A DNA stretch of 64,000 nucleotides from an uncultured Candidatus Saccharibacteria bacterium. Its GTDB lineage: Bacteria > Patescibacteriota > Saccharimonadia > Saccharimonadales > Saccharimonadaceae. The DNA is taken from the NCBI GenBank assembly GCA_948288625.1, contig CAOHYA010000001.1, forward strand, positions 1-64,000, read 5' to 3'. Below the pieces are notes generated by a model. The model searched no databases. It had not been told where the DNA came from and worked only from the letters and a program-made list of their open reading frames with translations. Position numbers and translations under genes: made by a program. Every line of letters begins with the position of its first letter. The first letter of the stretch is position 1. Shown here one piece after another: positions 31,450 through 39,340 of the stretch.

Positions 31450-32547
31450 ATGAGTAAGGCAACGGCTGGTCAACATCTGAAGGAACTTCGTAACCGCGCT
31501 TTTATCGTGGCAATCTTTTTTATACTCGGTGCGTGTTTGGCGTACTCGTTTCAAGGGCCCGTTATCGATGCCGTTTTAGCTCCATTGAAGGGTGAAAAAC
31601 TAGTCTACCTCAACCCAGCCGGTGGGTTCAGCTTTATTTTCATGGTATCGATCTACGCCGGGATCGCTTTGGCCTTCCCTATTCTTATTCAACAGCTGTA
31701 CGCTTTCCTTCGCCCCGCTTTACCGGAAAACGCACAGAAAAAATCTTCCGGTCTCATTATTGGTTCCTTCTTGCTGTTGGTGGCCGGTATCGCTTTCGGG
31801 TATTTCGTGGCCGTTCCGAACGCCCTTATCTTCTTATATAGCTTTGCCGATGCCTTCATCGATGCTTCTCTGACGGCCGAATCGTACTTGAACTTCGTTA
31901 TCGCCTACACCATCGGTATCGGTATTGTCTTCCAAATCCCGCTTCTCTTGCTGCTTATTAACACAATTAAACCGTTTACGCCTACCGGCCTTATGAAATC
32001 TGAGCGTTGGGTACTGGTCGGGAGCTTCATTGTTGCGGCTATCATTACGCCGACCCCGGACCCTATCAACCAAACACTTATCGCTGCCCCAGTTATCGTT
32101 GTCTACCAAATTGGTGTCATTATTATTCTCAACTCGATCTTTAAAAAGCGGCGTATCGAAAAGCGCCTTCGTAAAAAGGAATTAAAAGCCCAACAGCTCA
32201 GTAAAAAACACGGTTTGGTTACAGCCCCAGCCCAAAAACCAACACCACATAAAGCACCGGCGCCTATTCCACCGCAACAACGTCCAATTGCACGGCCAGC
32301 TATGCAGCCAGTCACGCAACCACAAATTATCAAGCAACAACCAAAACCAATTCAAACCATCAAGCCATCACATGCAGTTTCGATGGACGGGTTCGTTCGC
32401 CCAACGCACCACCAAGTGGTCGTACCTAAGCGTGTTCAGCCACAACCAATAAGCCGGCCATTACCGCGGCCGGCTTCACCAAATCAACGCAATTTCACTA
32501 TTGACGGTATGTACCGCCCATTCCGTCCATCGATAACTATTCAGTAA
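31450..32547 (+). CDS. tatC: twin-arginine translocase subunit TatC with long Pro/Gln-rich tail
   Basis: 365 aa; usual TatC is about 240-260. Residues 1-232 hold six membrane helices and family motifs (HLKELRNRAFIV, the acidic-preceding FLRPALPENAQKKS, and FIVAAIITPTPDPINQ). Residues 232-365 form a basic, Pro/Gln-rich cytoplasmic extension with two related motifs, SMDGFVRP (311-318) and TIDGMYRPFRP (350-360). The extension is unusual and could bind a partner or nucleotide-rich surface. tatA lies about 0.9 kb downstream on the same strand, and two minus-strand genes intervene. Confidence 0.95.
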   Translation: MSKATAGQHLKELRNRAFIVAIFFILGACLAYSFQGPVIDAVLAPLKGEKLVYLNPAGGFSFIFMVSIYAGIALAFPILIQQLYAFLRPALPENAQKKSSGLIIGSFLLLVAGIAFGYFVAVPNALIFLYSFADAFIDASLTAESYLNFVIAYTIGIGIVFQIPLLLLLINTIKPFTPTGLMKSERWVLVGSFIVAAIITPTPDPINQTLIAAPVIVVYQIGVIIILNSIFKKRRIEKRLRKKELKAQQLSKKHGLVTAPAQKPTPHKAPAPIPPQQRPIARPAMQPVTQPQIIKQQPKPIQTIKPSHAVSMDGFVRPTHHQVVVPKRVQPQPISRPLPRPASPNQRNFTIDGMYRPFRPSITIQ

Positions 32548-32740
32548 TCTGAGTGTCGTCTACGGCAGGGGCCGCAGAGGTTGATGAACCTTTACCGGTA
32601 ATTTCACCAGCAATTTCATTCACCGTATCACGGAGTTCACCTGATGGGTCGAGCACCGATGAAACGAGCTCGTCTTTTAAGCCCTGAATTTCATCAGTAA
32701 ATGCGCGCACATCCGTGAACAGATCGTCAAAGAAACCCAT
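32537..32740 (-). CDS. small hypothetical protein
   Basis: 67 aa, acidic, helical (FFDDLFTDVRAFTDEIQGLKDELVSSVLDPSGELRDTVNEIAGEIT), then a Ser/Ala-rich tail. It lies 2 nt after the PNTG-type gene, so the two form an operon, and it overlaps the tatC 3' end by 11 nt. Function unknown; the pattern recalls TatB-like or peripheral helices but no firm homology is visible. Confidence 0.55.
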   Translation of the reverse strand: MGFFDDLFTDVRAFTDEIQGLKDELVSSVLDPSGELRDTVNEIAGEITGKGSSTSAAPAVDDTQITE

Positions 32741-32742
32741 GA

Positions 32743-33006
32743 CTATTTGCTCGCCTTAGGTTGTTTCACTTTCCGTAAGATCGCGTAAACAACAACCGTA
32801 ATAACAAGTGCGGCAGTGACAAAGATACCGCCAACTAACACTGGGTTAGACGATACTAAGAAACCAGTATTCGGCGCGCCAGGGCCACCAGTTTGACAGA
32901 TAGCGTCATTGTCGGCACAACTGTATCCATTTGCTCCATATGCATCAGCACCGTAGGCATCGGCAGATTGAGCTATGTATTTGTATGTGTATTGATTTTG
33001 TAACAA
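32743..33006 (-). CDS. short PNTG-signal membrane protein without signal peptide
   Basis: 87 aa from TTG 33006, the only start in frame, with AAAGGA at Shine-Dalgarno distance. The N-terminus carries a Tyr/Ala repeat (ADAYGADAYGANGY) and two Cys (SCADNDAIC). The C-terminus is a sorting signal: GAPNTGF, a hydrophobic helix (PVLVGGIFVTAALVITVVVYAIL) and KVKQPKASK. There is no N-terminal signal peptide, so how it would reach a sortase is unclear. It shares the APNTG wording with the large protein at 23535-25622. Confidence 0.62.
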   Translation of the reverse strand: MLQNQYTYKYIAQSADAYGADAYGANGYSCADNDAICQTGGPGAPNTGFLVSSNPVLVGGIFVTAALVITVVVYAILRKVKQPKASK

Positions 33007-33081
33007 AGTATTATTTCCTTTATTTCTTATACTCAGTTAATACCAGTTAAAAACGAAAAGCAATAGCTTTTTAAAATTTTG

Positions 33082-33110
33082 TTGACTTTTTGGATAATAA
33101 AGCATAAGGT
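33082..33110 (+). promoter_or_regulatory. promoter of the small Tat-signal-like gene
   Basis: TTGACT (33082-33087), 17-nt spacer, TAAGGT (33105-33110). This gives a leader of about 40 nt containing AAAGGG before ATG 33160. Confidence 0.5.
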
Positions 33111-33159
33111 ATATGTATAACAGTTCAAAAACAAATACAATTCAAAAAGGGTTACTAAA

Positions 33160-33369
33160 ATGATCAAACAAAGTATCGCTCGCATTCTATCAGTAGAGTT
33201 AGACCGCAAAGACTTCTTAAAAGCAGTTGGTATCGGCCTTGTTGCCGCTACTGGTGTTTCACAAGTAGTCACTAGTGTTGTTAAACAAACATCGTCAGTC
33301 GCTCCACAACGCCAAGTATCATACGGATACGGTGAGTCTGTATACGGCGGCCGCAACGCTACCCGATAA
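33160..33369 (+). CDS. tiny protein with Tat-signal-like N-terminus
   Basis: 69 aa. The sequence ELDRKDFLKAVGIGLVAATGVSQVV holds R-K-x-F-L-K and a moderate hydrophobic stretch, a variant of the (S/T)RRxFLK twin-arginine signal. The remaining about 30 residues are Gln/Tyr/Gly-rich (RQVSYGYGESVYGG). An AAAGGG Shine-Dalgarno precedes ATG. It sits between the tatC and tatA genes on the same strand. It may be a small Tat substrate or an accessory component. Confidence 0.6.
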   Translation: MIKQSIARILSVELDRKDFLKAVGIGLVAATGVSQVVTSVVKQTSSVAPQRQVSYGYGESVYGGRNATR

Positions 33370-33440
33370 TTCCTCTTGCCATAATCACGATAGCACGCTA
33401 ACATTAAGGTAGTCAGTTTTATCTATTAGGGAGTATTTAC

Positions 33441-33629
33441 ATGTTCGGATTAGGCGCACCAGAACTCATTATCATTCTTATCGTTATTCTCGTTATCTTT
33501 GGTGGTTCACAACTTCCAAAGTTAGCTCGTAACATCGGTTCATCTGCGAAAGAACTTCGTAATGGCCTCAAAGATGATTCTAAGGACAAAAAGAACGTTA
33601 CCATTAACGACGACAAAAAAGTTCAATAG
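33441..33629 (+). CDS. tatA: twin-arginine translocase subunit TatA/E
   Basis: 62 aa. N-terminal membrane helix (APELIIILIVILVIFGGSQLPKLARN) with the characteristic F-G hinge, then an amphipathic helix (KELRNGLKDDSKDKK) and an acidic/basic tail. This is the normal TatA architecture, though shorter than in E. coli. AGGGAG Shine-Dalgarno before ATG 33441. No separate TatB is visible, so a minimal TatA-TatC system is likely. Confidence 0.95.
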   Translation: MFGLGAPELIIILIVILVIFGGSQLPKLARNIGSSAKELRNGLKDDSKDKKNVTINDDKKVQ

Positions 33630-33657
33630 TTCGATCGTTCAGTAAGTTAAACAGTTA

Positions 33658-33692
33658 CACTACGCATCACTTGGTGCGTAGTGTTTCTATTT
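33658..33692 (+). terminator. terminator of tatA
   Basis: CACTACGC (33658-33665), loop ATCACTTGGT, GCGTAGTG (33676-33683), then TTTCTATTT. The 8-bp stem overlaps the 3' end of the convergent serine hydrolase gene. Confidence 0.82.
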
Positions 33693-35403
33693 GGCTCGCT
33701 AATTCGGCAATGTTAGCCCACGAAGCATTTTCGGTCAGAATAATTAACACATAGGTACCTTTAGGGCCGTAGATGATCGACGCGTCGTGCAGCCAGCCAT
33801 CCAAAAAGCCGACCTTATCGGCCACGGTTGCCGTCGGTATTCCTTTTGGAATTCCCTGCCGGTAGACATTTTTTTTCATAGCTGCGATCCATACGTCACG
33901 GCTCGATTGTTGGCCCAGTATTTGACCAGTTTCAAGCAGAGATAGCAACAAAGATTCATCTTCAGCCGTCGATTTTATACCATTTGACCCTAGGAACGTC
34001 GTATGTGTCGCCCCTATCGAATGCGCATCGTCAGTGACTCCTTTGTAGCCAATCTTTTTCAAGAAAGCGATCGAACACTCGTTATCGGATAAACTAATCA
34101 TGTCATTAAAACACTGTCTGAGGTCTCGCCCACCATTGATCGGGTCCGTCCATTGCCAAGCTCCAGATTCAATACGGAGCAGCGTACTATACGCCACGAA
34201 CAGCTTGTACGTACTGGCAGTCGTATATTGCGTTGTCGCACGATAGCTGGCATTACGGCGTTGGCCAGACAACTCACGGAGGCTGACCCCATACGTACCC
34301 GGATGGGTGTCGGCGTAGGCTTTCATGAGGGCCGATAACCCTTTGTCGCTCGGGCTATACGTTCGGTTGTACTTGATAGTCGGAGCAATCGTGTCGACTT
34401 CCACCGCGACGACCTTTTCGTTCTTCTCCAGTGCCGTCTTCATACTGGCCAGCATCTTCGCCTCGTTAAACACAACCCCGCTTTGGCCGTCTTCGCGGCT
34501 CACTTCGGCAAAGTCTTTCAGTGTAACGGTCGTAGTACCAACTGGCTTTTCTACCTCCGAAGCAATTCTTTCGCCAAGGTAACTTGCGGCCCGCTCAGCA
34601 CTGAACGAGTAATCCAGCTTTTTCTCTACTTCAGCGAAATCAAGCCACTGAATAAGAATTTCACGTGGTACCTTATGCTCATTTTTACCGTCATCAATGG
34701 CAATGCCGTCTTTGATTGTTTCGGTCACATGGTCGGCTACTTTTTGCGCATCCTTCGTAGTGATAGTTGGTTTTATTTCGCTACCCGATATAGACACGTC
34801 AGCACCTTGAACAGTTGGTTCGACGGCCGTCAGTGTGCGCGTCAGTTCATCAAAGTCACAATCCCCTCCAGAATATGCTTCTACTACTTCAATAGTCTCA
34901 CGCTCTACCCTGTTGGTAGCATTTCGCACATCTAAGTGACAAATATCATCAAACATACCGCCCATAAACGCAGCTAAGGTAGTCGAGTTACGCTGATATG
35001 AAAGTTCTTCGACATCATTCACGAACGCATGTGCCCAAAATAACGATGTCGGCACCAGCCGCAAGAAGAGTGGATAGGTAAGTGCTTCCACCCTTTCTTT
35101 GTTCGAGCTGGTAATTCCTAATTCACCTGGTGTCGCTTTGAAGAAAGCGGAATCTGAGGTATTAAAGTATACCGACACCTTAGATGTATTAAATGTATCG
35201 TCAAGGGTTTGTATCGCCTCTGCTTTTGATATACCACCTAGCTTAACTTGTTCGATGGCGCTGTTCGGTAAAAGCGAGTCAGCTGGATAGAAGAGTTGGA
35301 TGAGAACGAGTAAAGCTAAGATGCCGCCGCCGAAATACGCCAAAAAACGGCGCGGGTGACGACCTGCCCACTTTTTCGTGGCTCTTAACCTCTCCTTCAA
35401 CAT
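33667..35403 (-). CDS. membrane-anchored class A beta-lactamase-type serine hydrolase
   Basis: 578 aa. One N-terminal membrane anchor (FLAYFGGGILALLVLIQLFY), a long extracytoplasmic N-terminal region (about 45-340, partly repeating, as in YoaR/VanW-like peptidoglycan-associated proteins), then a serine hydrolase fold: S397-x-x-K400 (TASTYK), S439-D-N441 (SLSDNEC), and DKVGFLDG in place of the KTG box. It may trim peptidoglycan peptides (DD-peptidase type) or be a beta-lactamase relative. TATAAT lies 6 nt before ATG. Confidence 0.85.
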   Translation of the reverse strand: MLKERLRATKKWAGRHPRRFLAYFGGGILALLVLIQLFYPADSLLPNSAIEQVKLGGISKAEAIQTLDDTFNTSKVSVYFNTSDSAFFKATPGELGITSSNKERVEALTYPLFLRLVPTSLFWAHAFVNDVEELSYQRNSTTLAAFMGGMFDDICHLDVRNATNRVERETIEVVEAYSGGDCDFDELTRTLTAVEPTVQGADVSISGSEIKPTITTKDAQKVADHVTETIKDGIAIDDGKNEHKVPREILIQWLDFAEVEKKLDYSFSAERAASYLGERIASEVEKPVGTTTVTLKDFAEVSREDGQSGVVFNEAKMLASMKTALEKNEKVVAVEVDTIAPTIKYNRTYSPSDKGLSALMKAYADTHPGTYGVSLRELSGQRRNASYRATTQYTTASTYKLFVAYSTLLRIESGAWQWTDPINGGRDLRQCFNDMISLSDNECSIAFLKKIGYKGVTDDAHSIGATHTTFLGSNGIKSTAEDESLLLSLLETGQILGQQSSRDVWIAAMKKNVYRQGIPKGIPTATVADKVGFLDGWLHDASIIYGPKGTYVLIILTENASWANIAELASQIETLRTK

Positions 35404-35415
35404 ACGCTTATTATA
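35401..35415 (-). promoter_or_regulatory. leaderless-type promoter of the serine hydrolase gene
   Basis: TATAAT at 35410-35415, 6-nt spacer, ATG at 35403. Confidence 0.6.
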
Positions 35416-35862
35416 CTAGCGCTTTACCAGTTCGGCCAGCTCGGTTCGCATCGACATATACGCCGCTTCGAATCCAAGGACCTTCAATGCGCCGATAAGA
35501 ACGTACAGTTCATCGAGCGTTGTCGCTTGATGCGAGTCCTTATACTGTGCTACCCGCTCTAAGACTGCATCGACTAACCATTTTTCTTTATTGGCATCCT
35601 TAGAATGGCTCACCTTTACCTCTGGGCCCGCACCACTTCCATATTCAGCCGACACAACTTCGAGTGACCGGGCTGAATTATCTCTTTTTCGCAGATAGCC
35701 TTTCTCGATCAAACCGTTGATGTGAATGGCTACCGTCGAAACCGATTTATACCCCAGTGCAGTCATCACCTCCCGATAACTCGGCCCGTAGCCATGCTCT
35801 TTGATGAAGGCATCGACGTAATCGAGTAATTCTTTTTGGCGTCGAGTGGAACGTTCGGCCAT
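35416..35862 (-). CDS. LexA-type DNA-binding domain protein without peptidase domain
   Basis: 148 aa. Residues about 1-70 match the LexA winged helix (RRQKELLDYVDAFIKEHGYGPSYREVMTALGYKSVSTVAIHINGLIEKGYLRKRDNSARSLEV). The S24 self-cleavage domain is missing; instead there is a short helical C-terminus. It therefore cannot autocleave like LexA. It starts at the sortase stop (one-base overlap), so it is co-expressed with the sortase and the polymerase/ligase-like gene and may regulate them. Confidence 0.88.
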   Translation of the reverse strand: MAERSTRRQKELLDYVDAFIKEHGYGPSYREVMTALGYKSVSTVAIHINGLIEKGYLRKRDNSARSLEVVSAEYGSGAGPEVKVSHSKDANKEKWLVDAVLERVAQYKDSHQATTLDELYVLIGALKVLGFEAAYMSMRTELAELVKR

Positions 35863-36542
35863 TACGCGACCCTTTCGGTATACACGATAACGCGCTTATC
35901 GTACGTCTTTTCGCTCTCTATCCACTTACCGGTACAAGTCATCATGTTTAAGCCTTCCGAGGCATTTCCATAGGTATGAAGTACATCGTTCATCTCAACC
36001 GCATCTTTAGAAACCGTTTCGACATGCACCACCTTATATTGCAGCACCTGGCCGTCACCGCGTTCGATACGGACCATGTTACCATTCTTTAATGTATCGA
36101 GATAAGCAAACAAGCCTTTTCGGGTTGCCCCGCTGGCATGACCGTCAATAAAGACCGCTCCGTATGCACCGGGTTTCGCACTACCCGTATACCAGCCGCT
36201 GTCATATATATTCACCGGTGCTTGGATAGCGCCGATCGAGTTCACGCCCATCGGTTTTACCCGGGCTGAAATTTTCAAGGCATCAATCGTTAGAATCCGC
36301 GGCTCATCGGCACCGACGGAATATTTACTGACCGTCTTAGGTTCGATGGCCGTTTCGTCCGACGCTTCTTGAGCAACATCGGGGTTCTCGGATGCCACGC
36401 CCGCCGCTGTTGGTTGACTGAGCGTAATTTTATTTGTCAGCACCCCAAACGCCAACGTGCTCAACCCTACACAGGCAGCCAAAATACCTACGATAATTAC
36501 GAAAGTAGGGAAGCGTTTAGTATGTTTATTTTGTATTGTCAT
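35862..36542 (-). CDS. sortase
   Basis: 226 aa. N-terminal membrane anchor (FPTFVIIVGILAACVGLSTLAFGVL), then the barrel: RILTIDALKISARVKPMGV, SGWYTGSAKPGAYGAVFIDGHASG with catalytic His, LNMMTCTGKW with catalytic Cys, and TYDKRVIVY with the conserved Arg. It overlaps its upstream membrane gene (36526-37860) by 17 nt and precedes the LexA-like regulator. It differs from the sortase at 22892-23554, so it may serve another substrate set. Confidence 0.92.
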   Translation of the reverse strand: MTIQNKHTKRFPTFVIIVGILAACVGLSTLAFGVLTNKITLSQPTAAGVASENPDVAQEASDETAIEPKTVSKYSVGADEPRILTIDALKISARVKPMGVNSIGAIQAPVNIYDSGWYTGSAKPGAYGAVFIDGHASGATRKGLFAYLDTLKNGNMVRIERGDGQVLQYKVVHVETVSKDAVEMNDVLHTYGNASEGLNMMTCTGKWIESEKTYDKRVIVYTERVA

Positions 36543-37860
36543 TGTCTACTGAAAGTATACCAGACCCTCGGGAGCGTACCAAGGCAATAGCCGCCAAGCC
36601 CCACCATATAAGCGCTACGGTTTCATCTACCCATACGGGCAGGATGACACCAATCAATGCAAGGCCGACACCACTGGCAAATACCCCGAGAACAAACCAA
36701 TCCCTCCGTCCCCGCCATAACGTAAACAGTAAAATTCCACTAATTACCAAGAACAAGCTTATTCCTATCCAGCCGCTTTCATGAGCGATAAACAGGTACT
36801 GGTTTTCGATAATCAGCGGTGAATCGGTCATCAGTGAAGCTGAACCAGTACTTCCGATTCCCCCGCCTAATGGCTGCTGCACTACCCGTGCCGTTCCATC
36901 GATCAACGAGTCGGCGTGACCGTCATTTGAATTAACGCCACTCCCCTCACCTGGATCTTCATGCAAAATGACATTGGAAACGAAGTCAGTGTCTTTGAAG
37001 GCTACCAAACTTCCCCCGACGACTAAAGCCACGATTGCCAAAACAACCCATAAACCTTTGCTTACCTTTTTACCAACCGTTACCCATAATACGAAGGCAA
37101 CAGCGACGACCGCCGCCAATAACGCACTACGTGAATAACTTGCCCATAATACGATCGCGCTTCCTAACCCTAAATAGCTGAGCACATTAACTTGTACCTT
37201 GGTGAGGCGCTGCCTGTTACCTAGCCAATACGCCACCGTTAATACCAGCACTACCATCGCATATGCTCCTAACGGGTTAGGGCCGCGAAGAGTACTGTTA
37301 ATGCGTATGAAGTCTGGGTTTTGGTCGACCGTCAGGAATGGCATTATGGTGGTCTCGTTATAGCCGATATACTTTAAGAAATCATTCGGGAGTACAGTAA
37401 TTTGTAAGACCGCAAACAGTACCACCACGATGGCACCTGCAATAAATACCTTTAAGAACAATCGGCTATGCCGCGGAAACAATACCAACGCCACGTATAC
37501 CAACACAAAGTACAGCAAATAGCGCAGGTTTATTAATATACCGGCTAGCGTTGATTCGACACCGGTGAAAAAGAGGGGAATAAGGGCAATGTTCAAGGCT
37601 GCAAAGGCAGCGATACATAAAAATAAAGGTTCTTTAAAAATATGCCACCGCTTATATGCAGTTAACAGTATGGGTAACAATAGCGTCGCAGCACCCAGTA
37701 AAATTTCTTTCCATGATTTTATGATTAATTCGTAATCGGGGAATAAAGTACTCAGCCCTACTGAAAACGGTGCGTGCACCACGATTCCGGCAAAAATAAC
37801 CAGCAATAATCCGATATAGATATACCCTAGCCACCGTAGAAGTGCGTTCTTTTTCGCCAT
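36526..37860 (-). CDS. O-antigen ligase/Wzy-like polytopic membrane protein
   Basis: 444 aa with about 12 membrane helices. The central extracytoplasmic loop (LVAFKDTDFVSNVILHEDPGEGSGVNSNDGHADSL) and GSGLGSxxALxWASYSRSALLA region fit the WaaL/Wzy (O-antigen ligase/polymerase) family, which joins or polymerises lipid-linked glycans. AGAGGG lies 3 nt before ATG 37860. It diverges from the sugar phosphotransferase gene at 37904, so both belong to a surface-glycan locus. Confidence 0.78.
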   Translation of the reverse strand: MAKKNALLRWLGYIYIGLLLVIFAGIVVHAPFSVGLSTLFPDYELIIKSWKEILLGAATLLLPILLTAYKRWHIFKEPLFLCIAAFAALNIALIPLFFTGVESTLAGILINLRYLLYFVLVYVALVLFPRHSRLFLKVFIAGAIVVVLFAVLQITVLPNDFLKYIGYNETTIMPFLTVDQNPDFIRINSTLRGPNPLGAYAMVVLVLTVAYWLGNRQRLTKVQVNVLSYLGLGSAIVLWASYSRSALLAAVVAVAFVLWVTVGKKVSKGLWVVLAIVALVVGGSLVAFKDTDFVSNVILHEDPGEGSGVNSNDGHADSLIDGTARVVQQPLGGGIGSTGSASLMTDSPLIIENQYLFIAHESGWIGISLFLVISGILLFTLWRGRRDWFVLGVFASGVGLALIGVILPVWVDETVALIWWGLAAIALVRSRGSGILSVDNDNTK

Positions 37861-37887
37861 ACCCTCTTAGTGTAACCCAGAAAATGC

Positions 37888-37906
37888 TATAATAGCACCA
37901 CTTATG
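37888..37906 (+). promoter_or_regulatory. extended -10 promoter of the sugar phosphotransferase gene
   Basis: TGC-TATAAT (TATAAT at 37888-37893), 10 nt before ATG 37904. The minus-strand gene at 37860 has TACACT at 37869-37874, so the two promoters diverge from about 14 bp. Confidence 0.55.
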
Positions 37907-39340
37907 ACTCGTCGTAATTCCAAACTCTACAGCCTCATTCTCATGCTCGTCGATGCCTTGGTATTAATTGCAGCCTTCGTGCTGGCATATATCGCTCGGG
38001 TGCAATACGACCCTCGCCCATTGCTCCATAATATTTACGCGTACGACTACTTATTCGCCTTCCTTCTCATCATTCCGGTCTGGATAGCCGTTTTTGGGCT
38101 CATCGGCCTCTACCAAACAAAAACCTACAACCGGCGCTTAGTCGAATGGAGCAAAATTGCCGTTGGCTCATTTATCGGCATTTTGTTAATTATCGGCTTC
38201 GAGTACGTCAGCGATAAAGATTTGTTCCCTGCCCGCCTCGTTGCCGCCTACGCATTAGTAGCCTCATTCTTATTGATCGTGATTGAACGTGAATTCATGC
38301 GTTTGATCCGCAATATAAGTTTTAAATACGGCAAAGGCATTAAACGTGTTCTTTTGATCGGTTCTTCGGGCGCTACCAGTGACATTGCCTTCAGCATTTC
38401 AGATACCAAACGGAGCGGCTACGAAGTGGTAGCTATCGCTGGCCCGAAACGCTATCTACCCGCATCTTCGACGGCACTGCACTTTTCCAAACCCGAAGAA
38501 GCATTGGAAAAAATTCAAGAACTTGGCGTATCGGCCATCATTCAAACTGACTTATATGAAGCCCCTGAACGTAATCAGAAGATCTTATCAGCTGCCCAAA
38601 CGCATCATATAGACTACAGCTTTATTCCCGGTGAGTCCGAGTTCTATTCGGGCAAAAATACAGTCGACGTATTCCTTGGCTACCCTATGATTACCGTGTA
38701 TCAAACACCGTTGGTTGGGTGGGGTGCGATAGTGAAAAGAATCTTCGATTTTATCGTCAGCTTAGTATTGGCTATCGTCTTATCTCCACTCTTACTGATA
38801 ATCTACATCATAAAGAAACTAGCCGATCCAGGCCCGGCTTTCTATATCAGCAGACGCCTGAGCCGCTTCTCCGAACCTATCGGTATGATCAAATTCCGTA
38901 GCATGGGTGCGCAATACGGCACCAAAGATGCCGCCGATGAATTCCATGAAATGGGTCGTGATGACTTGGCGAAAGAATATAAGAAAAACCATAAAGTCGA
39001 AAACGACCCACGCATCACACCGTTCGGTGCTTGGCTGCGTAAAACCTCCATCGATGAGCTGCCTCAAATCTTCAACGTACTTATGGGCAACATTAGCTTA
39101 GTCGGCCCCCGCCCAATCCTCCCTCAAGAAGTCAAAATGGCCCCTGGTCGCACGGCACTTCTCCATAGCGTCAAATCAGGCATGACCGGCCTCTGGCAAG
39201 TGTCAGGCCGCAGTGAGCTGAGTTTTGAGGAACGCATTGAACTTGAGCTGTTCTACGCCCAAAACTGGACCTTTTGGCTCGATATTAAGATTTTATTCAA
39301 GACATTCTGGATCGTAGTTCGAGGCCGGGGGGCAAAATAA
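37904..39340 (+). CDS. polyprenyl glycosylphosphotransferase (WbaP/EpsE-like)
   Basis: 478 aa. Four to five N-terminal membrane helices, a Rossmann-like middle domain (LLIGSSGATSDIAFSI), one more helix and the bacterial sugar transferase domain about 280-475: KRIFDFIVSLVLAIVLSPL, AFYISRRLSR, MIKFRSM, and RKTSIDELPQIFNVLMGNISLVGPRPILP. It transfers a sugar-1-phosphate to undecaprenyl phosphate, the first step of surface glycan assembly. Its TAA overlaps the ATG of the following GT4 (TAATG). Confidence 0.93.
   Translation: MTRRNSKLYSLILMLVDALVLIAAFVLAYIARVQYDPRPLLHNIYAYDYLFAFLLIIPVWIAVFGLIGLYQTKTYNRRLVEWSKIAVGSFIGILLIIGFEYVSDKDLFPARLVAAYALVASFLLIVIEREFMRLIRNISFKYGKGIKRVLLIGSSGATSDIAFSISDTKRSGYEVVAIAGPKRYLPASSTALHFSKPEEALEKIQELGVSAIIQTDLYEAPERNQKILSAAQTHHIDYSFIPGESEFYSGKNTVDVFLGYPMITVYQTPLVGWGAIVKRIFDFIVSLVLAIVLSPLLLIIYIIKKLADPGPAFYISRRLSRFSEPIGMIKFRSMGAQYGTKDAADEFHEMGRDDLAKEYKKNHKVENDPRITPFGAWLRKTSIDELPQIFNVLMGNISLVGPRPILPQEVKMAPGRTALLHSVKSGMTGLWQVSGRSELSFEERIELELFYAQNWTFWLDIKILFKTFWIVVRGRGAK

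Noticed and set aside
36526..36784. Plus-strand open frame opposite the O-antigen-ligase-like gene
   Set aside because: It lies inside a well-supported membrane-protein gene on the minus strand and has no promoter or Shine-Dalgarno.
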